Assembly (NCBI RefSeq): GCF_000428485.1
Contig: NZ_AUAA01000024.1
Span: forward strand, 1-64,000
Direction: 5' to 3'
Length of the DNA stretch: 64,000 nt
Origin: Epilithonimonas tenax DSM 16811
GTDB lineage: Bacteria > Bacteroidota > Bacteroidia > Flavobacteriales > Weeksellaceae
The notes below the pieces were generated by a model, which made no database searches, was not told where the DNA came from, and saw only the letters and a program-made list of their open reading frames with translations. Shown here piece after piece: positions 53,741 to 62,462 of the stretch; within the stretch, counting starts at the first letter, position 1; the number at the start of each line of letters is the position of its first letter. The translations under genes and the position numbers were made by a program.

Positions 53741-56329
53741 TTAGAATGGATAACCAATGGCGAAGTTGACGGTTGGTTTCAGCGGTTGGATTTTACCAAT
53801 CACCCATCTCTCGCCTTCCGGACGGTTTGGATTGTACATTTTATAAGCCATATCCAGTCTCAGATTGACATAGGCAATGTTCATTCTGATTCCGAAACCA
53901 CTTCCCACGCCCATTTGGCTGATGAATTTTTTGAATTTGAACTGATCTCCAAAACCATTATCCTTCAGGCCCCAGATATTTCCTACATCTGTAAAAAGCG
54001 CAGCTTCAAAGGTATCTGTAAGCGGCAGTCTGTACTCTATACTTGTGGTAAGCTTCACATTATCCATCGCGTAGGACCGTACTCTTTCGTCTAACTGAGA
54101 ATCTGCAGGTCCCAAGCCGCCAAAAGCAACCCACGCTCTGATGTCATACGCACCACCATTAAAATAAGATCTCACAAATGGCATCTCCGTAGAATTACCG
54201 TAAGGAATTCCTATTCCTATAAACTGACGGAAGGCCAAAGTGTGCGGCTTTGCACGATCATTAAAGAACGTAAAATACTTGCGGTAATCCAGATCAAACT
54301 TGATAAACTGAGAAAACGGAATATTAAAAATGGTTTTTGTATTACCATAGACCAGATAATTTTCTTCTTTTTTGGTCACCATATTCAGGAAGTTACCAGC
54401 AATCTCCACTTTACCAGTAAACGAGAATGGATTCTTGTAATCTTTTTTCCCGATCTCATTATAAGTAAAATTATAAATAATAGAAGAAATAATGACATCC
54501 TGTGTCTGACGTTCTTTGTTATAAATTGATTGCAGGTAGTTAAAAAGCAGATTCCTGTCAGAATTAGCTAGGGTTGTGATAAAGGCTGTGTCTGATAGTA
54601 TCAGTGCAGAGATATCGTCATAGGAACTGATATCATTGATCTCTGGATGATCTACCCTATAAAGATCAAAAATATTTTTCCTAATCTCATTATCTGCAGG
54701 AAAATAGTTATAATAGCCGTCTTTGTTTTGCGTCAGACTCAGTTGTGTGTTGAACAAAGTTAATCTGTGTTGTACACGTCCATCATTCACATTGGCGTTA
54801 AAGGAAAGGCCTGTATTAAAGTTGATCCTTCCCAGACCGATGTTATTTTGCACAGATGCACCCAAATTAATACTTGTCGTGGGCGAATATCTTTTAGGAA
54901 TCAGTTTCCAGTAATTCCTGAAAGGCACCAGCAATCTGGGAAATTGCAGTGCGGCTTGTGCAGATAATTCGTATGCATTGAAAAATGCATTTGGATCTTT
55001 AGGATCTTTTGTGGTTCCGATTATTCCTGAAAAACTAGTGATCAGGTTTTCTGCACCACCAAAAATATTTCGGGTCGTAAGATCTACCGAAGGAGAAAAC
55101 CCAAAATTAAGGATCTGAGAATAATGAATATCTGTCGCTATGTTGAACTCATACTTTGGCAACGGCTTCAAAATATACTCTACATCTATGATGCTGTCTC
55201 TTTCTGCCGCAGTTCCTTCTTTTCTAAGTTCATCAGACGCTTTCAGGATCGTGAAGTTATTCATCGTAATGAGATTCCTTCTGGAAAGATCCAAATTGCT
55301 CTGCCTATAAAGATCACCCGGTTTTATAGTAATTGGCAACCAAAGTGAATTGGCGGTGTACGCACTATCTTTTCGATAAATATTAATTCCCCGGATGCTG
55401 TCTTTCAGCGGAAGTCTGGTATCGTTGATATTCCTTGCAACAGAAACTTTGACCGTGCCAATCGTTGCTTTTCTGTACGGTGTATCTGCAGAATCTTTAT
55501 GAATAGCCATTGTAAGTGGCACATCTTTTCTGCTTTGTAAAGAATCGGCTACAAAATATATATCCTGATTATCATTATTGAATTTATAATAACCGGCGTC
55601 TTTTGCTAAATCATTAATTCTTGTAATTTCTTTTTCGAGAACCGTCTCATCCAGAATCTGGCCTTTTCTTACAAGGCTTTTATCCAATCTGGATTCATAC
55701 AATGCCCTTACGTTAGGATCCGGGATGTTGTAATAATACTCTTTGATCTTCGTCGGATCTTTGTGCGTAATAATGTACTCTACTTCTGCTTTTTTAGCAG
55801 CAGAATCTTTATCAACGTTGGTTTTAACTTCTGCATCCCAATAGCCTCTGTTGATCAATCTATTATTGATACTTTTTACACTCTGTTTTGTTTTTGCATC
55901 GCTGAAAATCACAGGAGGCTGTCCAACGGTATGAAAAAAACGATTCCAAAAAAGATTTTTTCCCACATAGTCCTGATGATTATACTTCACAAATAAAGAA
56001 TCACGAAGCTTTTGATTTCTCATCTCACTGGGGTAAGTCATATATTCTTTCAGGATCGTGTCGTACTTAGGATTAGCTGCATTATAAAATATCAATCCTA
56101 ACGGAGCAATGAGTAATGTTTTTTTATTAGGCTTTTGAGCCACCATATCTGGCAATTCATCTCCCAGAACTTTCCCATCTGTGTACTGGAATTTGTTTTT
56201 TGTGAGAAGATATTCTCCCTCTGGGACTTTTTTGGTCACATTACATGCGTACAAAATCACAGTTAAAATTGCGGCGTAACAAAATATATGATACTTTTGA
56301 AAATATTTGTTGATATGCTTACGGCTCAT
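53741..56329 (-). CDS. tamL: TamL: BamA/TamA-like outer-membrane assembly lipoprotein
   Basis: 862 residues from ATG 56327-56329. Signal peptide with lipobox (ILTVILYACN, Cys29), followed by VTKKVPEGEYLL, the Bacteroidota TamL hallmark. The middle part holds POTRA-like repeats (residues about 120-400), and the C-terminal half is an Omp85-type barrel, with VRSYFNGGAYDIRAWVAFGGLGP, RSYAMDNVKLTTSIEYRLPL and a closing LRLDMAYKMYN strand. In this phylum TamL replaces TamA as the partner of TamB in inserting outer-membrane proteins. An alternative start 15 codons upstream was rejected. The 5' end overlaps the start of the SpoU gene. Confidence 0.85.
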   Translation of the reverse strand: MSRKHINKYFQKYHIFCYAAILTVILYACNVTKKVPEGEYLLTKNKFQYTDGKVLGDELPDMVAQKPNKKTLLIAPLGLIFYNAANPKYDTILKEYMTYPSEMRNQKLRDSLFVKYNHQDYVGKNLFWNRFFHTVGQPPVIFSDAKTKQSVKSINNRLINRGYWDAEVKTNVDKDSAAKKAEVEYIITHKDPTKIKEYYYNIPDPNVRALYESRLDKSLVRKGQILDETVLEKEITRINDLAKDAGYYKFNNDNQDIYFVADSLQSRKDVPLTMAIHKDSADTPYRKATIGTVKVSVARNINDTRLPLKDSIRGINIYRKDSAYTANSLWLPITIKPGDLYRQSNLDLSRRNLITMNNFTILKASDELRKEGTAAERDSIIDVEYILKPLPKYEFNIATDIHYSQILNFGFSPSVDLTTRNIFGGAENLITSFSGIIGTTKDPKDPNAFFNAYELSAQAALQFPRLLVPFRNYWKLIPKRYSPTTSINLGASVQNNIGLGRINFNTGLSFNANVNDGRVQHRLTLFNTQLSLTQNKDGYYNYFPADNEIRKNIFDLYRVDHPEINDISSYDDISALILSDTAFITTLANSDRNLLFNYLQSIYNKERQTQDVIISSIIYNFTYNEIGKKDYKNPFSFTGKVEIAGNFLNMVTKKEENYLVYGNTKTIFNIPFSQFIKFDLDYRKYFTFFNDRAKPHTLAFRQFIGIGIPYGNSTEMPFVRSYFNGGAYDIRAWVAFGGLGPADSQLDERVRSYAMDNVKLTTSIEYRLPLTDTFEAALFTDVGNIWGLKDNGFGDQFKFKKFISQMGVGSGFGIRMNIAYVNLRLDMAYKMYNPNRPEGERWVIGKIQPLKPTVNFAIGYPF

Positions 56330-57043
56330 ACTATAAAGACTATACAATCTCTGGACAAAAAGAAATACAGGCAAAAATACAATTTGTTTTTAGTTGAAGG
56401 TAATAAAATGATAAAAGAACTACCCAAATCTGACTACGAAATTGAAAACCTCTACTCTACAGATCCCGAGAAGCTAACTTTTAAAACGCAGGAAGTCGAA
56501 AAAATCCTGCCCACAGAACTCAAAAAGATAAGTTTTCTTCAGCATCCGAAGGATTCTGTAGCAGTCTGCAAAATTCCGGAAAATAAATTACTGAAAAATA
56601 CGTCGATTCAACTGATATTGGATGGCATCCAGGATCCTGGGAATCTGGGCACTATTATCAGGTTGGCAGATTGGTTCGGGATAGAGCAGATCATCTGCAG
56701 CACTGATACGGTAGACGTTTACAACCCAAAGGTGATCCAGGCAACAATGGGATCTTTTTTGCGTGTCAATGTATTTTATACAGATATAGAAGACTATCTC
56801 AAAGACTATGAACATCCTATTTTAGGAACCGATATGAACGGAGAAAGCATCTATGAAACCCAATTTCCAGAAAGATTTTCTTTGGTATTTGGAAATGAAG
56901 GAAACGGAATAAGACCTTCCACGGAAGATCTTATTACCAAAATGATAACCATCCCAAGATTCGGAAATTCACAGTCAACAGAGAGTCTCAATGTTTCTAT
57001 GTCTGCCGGGATTATCTTAGGAGAAGTATTTTCTAAAAAGTAA
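56315..57043 (+). CDS. SpoU/TrmH-family RNA ribose 2'-O-methyltransferase
   Basis: 242 residues from ATG 56315. The three SPOUT motifs are present: DGIQDPGNLGTIIRLADWFGI (motif 1), FSLVFGNEGNGIRP (motif 2) and STESLNVSMSAGII (motif 3). The N-terminal part KKYRQKYNLFLVEGNKMIKEL is the substrate-recognition domain of the RlmB/TsnR type. It should methylate a ribose in rRNA or tRNA with SAM. The ATG lies 15 bp inside the divergent tamL gene. It ends 2 bp from the stop of the next convergent gene. Confidence 0.92.
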   Translation: MLTAHTIKTIQSLDKKKYRQKYNLFLVEGNKMIKELPKSDYEIENLYSTDPEKLTFKTQEVEKILPTELKKISFLQHPKDSVAVCKIPENKLLKNTSIQLILDGIQDPGNLGTIIRLADWFGIEQIICSTDTVDVYNPKVIQATMGSFLRVNVFYTDIEDYLKDYEHPILGTDMNGESIYETQFPERFSLVFGNEGNGIRPSTEDLITKMITIPRFGNSQSTESLNVSMSAGIILGEVFSKK

Positions 57044-57045
57044 TT

Positions 57046-57540
57046 TTAGATTAATTTTTCTAAACTAGACGTTGTTTTGTTTTTCTGATACTCATCCAAT
57101 TTTTTTCTGATAAATCTAAGTGCGTAGGGCGCAAGATATACCAATGCAAGACCCACAGCTTTTCTTTTCCAATTTTTATTCATCACACTTTTTTTTGCAA
57201 AATTACTTACCAGCGCCACAGTTCCCATTTTGATGGTCGTTTCCAGCAGGCCTGATTTGACACCGTCGTTTGCCAAGTTTAACATATTTTTTTTTGAGGC
57301 AGTTTCTTTCATTCCCAACGACACTTCTCTCATCATATTGTGCGTATCGAGAGAAAGAGATATTTTACCTTCTTCGTCCTGCGTTTCTTTGAGAAATTTG
57401 TCGGTGAGGCCATTTGTCATCACACTGAGGCTGTCTTTTTTACTTTTGAAAGTCAGAATATCCTCTAACTCCCCAATCTCCATTTTCAGAAGTCTTTTTT
57501 CACTTCTCAGTTCATCCAGATTAGTATATTTTGTCGCCAT
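57046..57540 (-). CDS. Hypothetical protein of the envelope cluster, unknown function
   Basis: 164 residues. The first 45 (LRSEKRLLKMEIGELEDILTFKSKKDSLS) look like a coiled coil. A polar middle follows, and the C-terminal third has a hydrophobic segment (VGLALVYLAPYALRFIRKKL) that likely sits in the membrane. I do not recognise the family. It starts 2 bp after the stop of the holin-like gene and follows a YtxH gene, so it is the last of a probable three-gene envelope-stress set. Confidence 0.65.
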   Translation of the reverse strand: MATKYTNLDELRSEKRLLKMEIGELEDILTFKSKKDSLSVMTNGLTDKFLKETQDEEGKISLSLDTHNMMREVSLGMKETASKKNMLNLANDGVKSGLLETTIKMGTVALVSNFAKKSVMNKNWKRKAVGLALVYLAPYALRFIRKKLDEYQKNKTTSSLEKLI

Positions 57541-57542
57541 AA

Positions 57543-57851
57543 TTATTTTTTAAGAAATTCGATAACCTGATTCGCAATGGATTTTACAATTAACCTTTTC
57601 AAGAAAAAAACGGCGATCATTACTACAAAATAAAATCCTGCTACAATGAGAAAACCATATCCCATACTTCCTATAGATTGACCAATCAAAAAAGCAATAC
57701 CGAAATTAAACAAAATGATAAAGAACGAAAATGCAATAACTACAATCGACAAAAACGCAATAATCCCCGCTGAAAGAGAAGACTTTTCTGTAAACTGAAG
57801 CTTGATGAGGTCCAGCCGCTTGGTCGTATAATCTTTTATAACATCAATCAT
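57543..57851 (-). CDS. Small membrane protein of the phage-holin-like family (YqjE/DUF1469 type)
   Basis: 102 residues from ATG 57849-57851. A longer frame (start 57881) adds MCSFIFNKIF and was rejected. The N-terminus IDVIKDYTTKRLDLIKLQ is an amphipathic cytosolic helix, followed by two hydrophobic hairpin helices (about 35-60 and 66-88). This matches the 'phage holin family' of bacterial envelope proteins, which are not true phage holins. It usually sits with YtxH-type genes, as here. Confidence 0.75.
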   Translation of the reverse strand: MIDVIKDYTTKRLDLIKLQFTEKSSLSAGIIAFLSIVVIAFSFFIILFNFGIAFLIGQSIGSMGYGFLIVAGFYFVVMIAVFFLKRLIVKSIANQVIEFLKK

Positions 57852-57890
57852 AAAAATCTTATTAAATATAAAACTACACATTAATTTACA

Positions 57891-57920
57891 AAAAAAGGAA
57901 TTTAGTTTCTAAATTCCTTC
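57891..57920 (-). terminator. Terminator after the YtxH gene
   Basis: AAGGAATTTAG, 3-nt loop and CTAAATTCCTT form an 11-bp stem with T5 on the minus strand. It lies 24 bp past the YtxH stop, ahead of the holin-like gene, so the downstream genes are either read through or separately expressed. Confidence 0.75.
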
Positions 57921-57943
57921 TCGAGAACACTGTAATATAAGGC

Positions 57944-58321
57944 TTATTTCAAACCGTCCAATTCAGTTTCAACATCTTTCACGACGTCAGACGTTTTTGT
58001 CACAATCTGATCTTTATATTTATCATAGTTGTCTTTTACAGTCGAAGCAACAGTTTGAGCTGTTTCTTTGAAAGTGGATGACAGAGAGTTGTATTTATCT
58101 TTTACATTATGGGATACTTCAGAATATTTATCTTTCACCACTTCAGAAGTTTTTCCATATTCATCAACCGCTTTATCTTTCAGATCATTGGCCTTGTCTT
58201 TGATTTTCTTTCTAGTTTCTTTACCTTCTTCCGGTGCGTACAGCAAACCTAGAATTACACCTGTTGCTGCTCCGGCCAATAATGCAGCTAATACCGCTGC
58301 TGAGTTTGATTTTTTAGACAT
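57944..58321 (-). CDS. YtxH domain-containing envelope/stress protein
   Basis: 125 residues. A short N-terminal basic stretch precedes a glycine-rich membrane segment, AALLAGAATGVILGLLYAPEEGKETRKKI, the YtxH signature. The rest is a long charged helix with many DKYSE- and KDKYN-like units, like LEA-type stress proteins. It probably anchors to the inner membrane and helps in envelope or desiccation stress; the role is inferred from the family. First of the three-gene set. Confidence 0.85.
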   Translation of the reverse strand: MSKKSNSAAVLAALLAGAATGVILGLLYAPEEGKETRKKIKDKANDLKDKAVDEYGKTSEVVKDKYSEVSHNVKDKYNSLSSTFKETAQTVASTVKDNYDKYKDQIVTKTSDVVKDVETELDGLK

Positions 58322-58415
58322 TGTTATTATTTTTTGTGTTAATTTATAATTGATAATAATGATTTTGAATTTACAACTAAAATGCCAAAGAAAGAAATAT
58401 GTTCTTAAAACTTTG

Positions 58416-59093
58416 TTAAAACTTTTTAATATGCGATAATATCAGTTCAATTGTTTCTTCTTTGTTGATAGCTGTATTATCTATAAGAACGGCGTCATCA
58501 GCCTGTTTCAAAGGAGAAATATCTCTCTCACTATCGATCTTATCTCTGGAAATAAGATTTTGCTTCACCGTTTCCACATCTGTCTTTTCGCCGGCTGTCT
58601 CCAGTTCCAGAAAACGCCTTCTGGCACGTTCATCCTGACTTGCTGTCATAAAAAATTTGTAATCTGCGTCTGGTAGGACAACAGTTCCGATATCTCTGCC
58701 ATCCATGATAACGCCTCCTTTTTCGGCCATGTCGCGCTGGGTTTTCATCAAAAAATGTCTTACATCCGCTTCCTTGGCCACCTGACTTACGTGGTCAGAA
58801 ACCTGTGGGAAGCGGATTTCCTTATCGATATTTTTACCATTGAGGAATAACTGGAGTTCGCCATCAACATTCTGAAATTCCAAATTAATCTTGGGAAGAG
58901 CAACCAATAATTTTTCAACATCAATAGATTGATTATCATTGATGCAATTCTGCAGTGCAAAAAAAGTGATCCCTCTGTAAAGTGCGCCCGTATCCATATG
59001 AATGAGACCAAGCGTTTTTGCAATGATTTTTGATATAGAACTTTTCCCTGTGGATGAAAATCCGTCGATCGCGATAACCGGTTTTTTTGTCAT
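58416..59093 (-). CDS. cmk: Cytidylate kinase
   Basis: 225 residues. P-loop GFSSTGKSSIS (11-21), HMDTGALYRGITF (CMP-binding region), VIMDGRDIGTVVLPDADYKFFMTAS and the lid RDKIDSERDISPL. It phosphorylates CMP and dCMP to the diphosphates. It ends 95 bp before the YtxH gene. The porQ gene, its usual flavobacterial neighbour, lies upstream. Confidence 0.96.
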   Translation of the reverse strand: MTKKPVIAIDGFSSTGKSSISKIIAKTLGLIHMDTGALYRGITFFALQNCINDNQSIDVEKLLVALPKINLEFQNVDGELQLFLNGKNIDKEIRFPQVSDHVSQVAKEADVRHFLMKTQRDMAEKGGVIMDGRDIGTVVLPDADYKFFMTASQDERARRRFLELETAGEKTDVETVKQNLISRDKIDSERDISPLKQADDAVLIDNTAINKEETIELILSHIKKF

Positions 59094-59368
59094 AGCACAA
59101 AATTAAAAAATTTTGAGATTACGACATTATATAAATTGAAAGATTAATGAATTCTAGCACATGTTAAAATTTTCACGAAAACTGAAATACACTAACCTTA
59201 AATGGTCTCATTTTGATGAAGTCTTCAAGCATCTTTCTACTCCTTAGGAATGTGGAAACAGAAAATATTTGAAAATTGAATTTCTGATTAAGTTCTGACA
59301 AGACTTACAATTAAACTGAAGCGCTCCAAACGCTCCAACAAAAACACTGATCCACTCTCACCCGTAAT
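59094..59368. other. Gene-free gap between cmk and porQ
   Basis: 275 bp, AT-rich, with no ORF, hairpin or repeat that I can support. It must hold the cmk promoter. Confidence 0.4.
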
Positions 59369-60370
59369 TTACCTCCTGTTTCCACCCAACTCCACCAGAT
59401 CCAACGTGAGACCCAGCATATTAACATTGGAAGAATTGTGATAGCGCATATGAGAATAATCAAATCTGAAAGATGAAATCTTGATACTCAAACCCGCTGA
59501 TAAGCCCGTGAAACTTCTCTGGTCCAAAACAGCCAGCTCACTGCCTCTTTTCACATTATAACCAAATCTAAGATTGAACGCCTGACCTGGAAACAATTCT
59601 GCTCCGAAAGACAAATGATCCAGAATTTTTCTGCCAAACTTGGTGGGCTGTCCATTGATATCTGTCTTCGCAGAGATATTAGGCTGCTGAATGTCGTGTG
59701 CGGTAATGGTAAGTGCAGCCGGAAACTCATCCAAAATCTTGGTGTAACCCAGATCCACACGGAAAGGCAATTTTTCCCGAACACCATTATAGGGCTGAAT
59801 CTGATATCCGAAATTTCTAAAAACCAAAGCCAGCGTTTCATTACTCTTATCGAAATAATAAGTCACACCGGCGTTTGCCGTAATCGCTGAAGATGAATAA
59901 GTATCAATTTTTGAAGTGATGTAATTGACGTTAGCACCAATTGTCCAATTATCTTCGAACTGGTAGGCATAACCAAGTCCTAACGAAGCATCCATCGCAG
60001 AAAAATCACCATTGATGATAGAATTTTCATCCGTTCTCGGCATAGATCCATAATCCATATACCTGGCATTGAAGGAAACCAAATGCCCAAACTCCAGATC
60101 CCGAACGTAGCTGATGCTTCCGATTTTTGTATCCGCAAGATATGAAGCATAGTTCACAGAAAGCATATGATCCATCTCAAGATTCATCAATGCAGGATTG
60201 GCCGCTGTAAAGTTGACATCATAATCCCTAACAGAAACGGCATCTCCCAACACAGCCTGTCTGGCAGATATTGGAATATTAAGGAACTGATAAACCGTGG
60301 TTCCTGTTTGAGAAAAAACCACACTGGAAATTACGAAAAAAAAGAGATTGTAAAAGTTCTTCAACACCAT
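59369..60370 (-). CDS. porQ: Type IX secretion system protein PorQ
   Basis: 333 residues with a signal peptide (about 1-20, ending VVFSQ). TVYQFLNIPISARQAVLGDAVSVRD and NPALMNLEMDHMLSVNYASYLADT are the standard PorQ/PorV-like N-terminal blocks. Beta-barrel strands then run to a C-terminus MLGLTLDLVELGGNRR. PorQ is an outer-membrane component of the attachment complex of the type IX secretion system. It is not sufficient evidence of a full system within this window. Confidence 0.9.
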   Translation of the reverse strand: MVLKNFYNLFFFVISSVVFSQTGTTVYQFLNIPISARQAVLGDAVSVRDYDVNFTAANPALMNLEMDHMLSVNYASYLADTKIGSISYVRDLEFGHLVSFNARYMDYGSMPRTDENSIINGDFSAMDASLGLGYAYQFEDNWTIGANVNYITSKIDTYSSSAITANAGVTYYFDKSNETLALVFRNFGYQIQPYNGVREKLPFRVDLGYTKILDEFPAALTITAHDIQQPNISAKTDINGQPTKFGRKILDHLSFGAELFPGQAFNLRFGYNVKRGSELAVLDQRSFTGLSAGLSIKISSFRFDYSHMRYHNSSNVNMLGLTLDLVELGGNRR

Positions 60371-60461
60371 CTTTTAGCTTTGCAAAAATAATCTATTTTG
60401 ATGCTTATCAAAATTTTTGAACGACTATCTTTTTTGATTAACGTAATTCTTTTCCTTTCAT

Positions 60462-60469
60462 TATATTTG
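60462..60469 (+). promoter_or_regulatory. Candidate -7 element (TATATTTG) for pyrH
   Basis: It matches TAnnTTTG and lies 83 bp before the pyrH ATG. A TTTTTTG lies 25 bp upstream of it, a little far for the usual -33 partner. Confidence 0.45.
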
Positions 60470-60551
60470 CACAGTCAAAAATGATAATAAAATTGAAACA
60501 TCCATCATCCGGTGTTCTTTTTGACAGAATAAAAAAGTAATTACAAAATAG

Positions 60552-61259
60552 ATGAAATACAAAAGAATCCTTCTGAAACTGAGTGGTGAAGCACTCATGG
60601 GAGAACGCCAATACGGAATCGATAATGACAGACTGAAAGAATATGCTGTGGAGATCAAAAAAGTGGTTGACAAAGGCTGCGAAGTCGCAATCGTCATTGG
60701 TGGCGGAAACATTTTCAGAGGATTGGCAGGCGCTGCAACAGGAATGGACAGAGTGCAAGGTGATTACATGGGAATGCTGGCAACAGTGATCAATGGAATG
60801 GCTCTGCAAGGCGCTTTGGAAGATGCAGGAATCATCACAAGATTACAATCTGCGATCGAAATGGACAAAGTGGCAGAACCGTTTATCAAAAGAAAAGCCG
60901 TACGTCATCTTGAGAAAGGAAGAGTGGTCATCTTCGGCGCGGGAACGGGAAACCCTTATTTCACAACTGATACTGCTGCAACACTGAGAGCTATTGAAAT
61001 AGATGCAGACGTGATCCTGAAAGGAACAAGAGTAGATGGTATCTATGACAGTGATCCTGAGAAAAATGCAGACGCCGTGAAATTTAACAGCCTGTCTTTT
61101 GACGAAGTGTTCGAAAAAAATCTGAAAGTAATGGATATGACCGCCTTCACCCTAAGTCACGAAAACAAATTACCAATCATTGTTTTTGATATGAACAAAG
61201 AAGGTAACCTGGAAAGACTGATCGACGGCGAAAATATCGGAACGCTGGTCAATGTATAA
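60552..61259 (+). CDS. pyrH: UMP kinase
   Basis: 235 residues. KLSGEALMG (about 9-17), [46 protein letters not shown] and [11 protein letters not shown] are the amino-acid-kinase fold motifs of bacterial UMP kinase. It makes UDP from UMP. It is the usual partner of frr; here they are separated by 239 bp that contain repeat C. Confidence 0.97.
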   Translation: MKYKRILLKLSGEALMGERQYGIDNDRLKEYAVEIKKVVDKGCEVAIVIGGGNIFRGLAGAATGMDRVQGDYMGMLATVINGMALQGALEDAGIITRLQSAIEMDKVAEPFIKRKAVRHLEKGRVVIFGAGTGNPYFTTDTAATLRAIEIDADVILKGTRVDGIYDSDPEKNADAVKFNSLSFDEVFEKNLKVMDMTAFTLSHENKLPIIVFDMNKEGNLERLIDGENIGTLVNV

Positions 61260-61317
61260 ATGATTAGTGATGATTGACAAATGATTCAAAGCTTCTATTT
61301 TTAAACGTTGAATCTCA

Positions 61318-61424
61318 CGCAGCCCGACTTGAACGGAGCTCTTTTTTTGAGAAATAAGCTGGGACTTGGCACTTGGGATTTTTCAAAAAAAAGCGAGAGT
61401 GGAAGGCGGAAATAGCTGCCCAAA
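61318..61424 (+). repeat. Dispersed intergenic repeat, copy C, between pyrH and frr
   Basis: CAGCCCGACTTGAACGGAG, CTCTTTTTTTG, variable loop, CAAAAAAAAGCGAGAGTGG, and AGGCGGAAATAGCTGCCCAAA. It is the shortest copy and the clearest one. A longer reading of frr would run into it, which is an artefact. Confidence 0.75.
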
Positions 61425-61498
61425 TAAATCATTTATCACGCATCAAATATCATTTATTAAATAAATATATGTGTCAATTATCAAATTTTAAATATACA

Positions 61499-62053
61499 AT
61501 GGAAGAATTAGAACTCATTGTAGCCTCCGCAAAGCAAGAAATGGATGCTGCAATCAAGCATTTGGATCATGCATTCCAAAAGATCAGAGCCGGACGTGCT
61601 TCTACATCTATGGTACAAGACGTCATGGTTGAATACTACGGCGCGCCAACACCTCTAAGCCAAGTGGCCAATGTTTCTGTGGTAGACGCGATGACGCTTT
61701 CTATCCAGCCTTGGGACAGAACGGCGATAGGTGCGATCGCAAAAGGAATCGTGAACTCCAACCTTGGATTTGCACCATCCAACAATGGCGATGTCATCAT
61801 CATCAATGTGCCACCGCTGACAGAGGAAAGAAGACGTGACCTCGCAAAACAGGCAAAAGGTGAAACAGACCAGACGAAAATCGTGATCAGAAACGCCAGA
61901 CAAGAAGGTAACAAAGAACTGAAAAGATTGGATGGTATCGCAGAAGACCTCATCAAAGGTGCTGAAAAAGACATCCAGGATCTGACAGATGCTTACGTGA
62001 AAAAGTCTGATGATGCATACAAATCAAAAGAAGCAGAGATCTTAAAAGTTTAA
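61499..62053 (+). CDS. frr: Ribosome recycling factor
   Basis: 184 residues from ATG 61499 (EELELIVASAKQEMDAAIKHLD), the normal length. RAGRASTSMVQDVMVEYYGAPTPLSQVANV, DRTAIGAIAKGI and PPLTEERRRDLAKQAK are all present. It splits the post-termination ribosome with EF-G. An in-frame start at 61373 would add 42 residues, mostly encoded by repeat C, and was rejected. Confidence 0.97.
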   Translation: MEELELIVASAKQEMDAAIKHLDHAFQKIRAGRASTSMVQDVMVEYYGAPTPLSQVANVSVVDAMTLSIQPWDRTAIGAIAKGIVNSNLGFAPSNNGDVIIINVPPLTEERRRDLAKQAKGETDQTKIVIRNARQEGNKELKRLDGIAEDLIKGAEKDIQDLTDAYVKKSDDAYKSKEAEILKV

Positions 62054-62076
62054 GTTTCGCTATCCTTATCAATCAC

Positions 62077-62112
62077 AAACCCCGTTTCATTTTTTTTTGG
62101 ATCGGGGTTTTT
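62077..62112. terminator. Terminator of frr
   Basis: AAACCCCG and CGGGGTTT form an 8-bp stem with a long loop, with T-run on the right. It lies 24 bp past the frr stop. Confidence 0.75.
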
Positions 62113-62462
62113 CTTTGAAAAACGTTGATTGGAAGTCTTTGAGTCTGTTTAGAACCAATTAACAAGAAAATTTTCAGGACATTTTTTTTCCCAAAAGCTA
62201 AAGGAGGTCGGCAAAATGTCTTGAAAAATACGTCAAAGTGACGCCCTTGAGGGGCGGAGACATAATTTTGATGCAATTCATATAGGCTGGTCTTAAGATT
62301 AAAACCGCAAGCACCATCAGTCACCCTATGATTTTCTATAGCTTAAAAACGATTGGTTTGTCAAATTCTTTGTTCGGGCTTTTCCTAAATAAAACAAGAT
62401 GAACCATTGCGGATTTCCTTAAAATAGTTGTATGGTACACAAAAGCCAGTCTGTCACTTCAT
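62113..62462. other. Gene-free gap between frr and pgl
   Basis: An inverted repeat CGCCCTTGAGGGGCG lies at 62242-62256 with no T-run. No coding feature is convincing; a minus-strand frame across it is probably chance. Confidence 0.4.

Noticed and set aside
57543-57851. Phage holin
   Set aside because: The family name misleads; the gene sits with YtxH and not with lysis or phage genes.
61373-61498. 42-residue N-terminal extension of frr
   Set aside because: It is encoded mostly by repeat C and does not resemble ribosome recycling factors, which begin near MEELE.
62073-62324. Minus-strand frame of 83 codons beyond frr
   Set aside because: It spans the frr terminator and the GC hairpin; composition is poor and no start context is seen.
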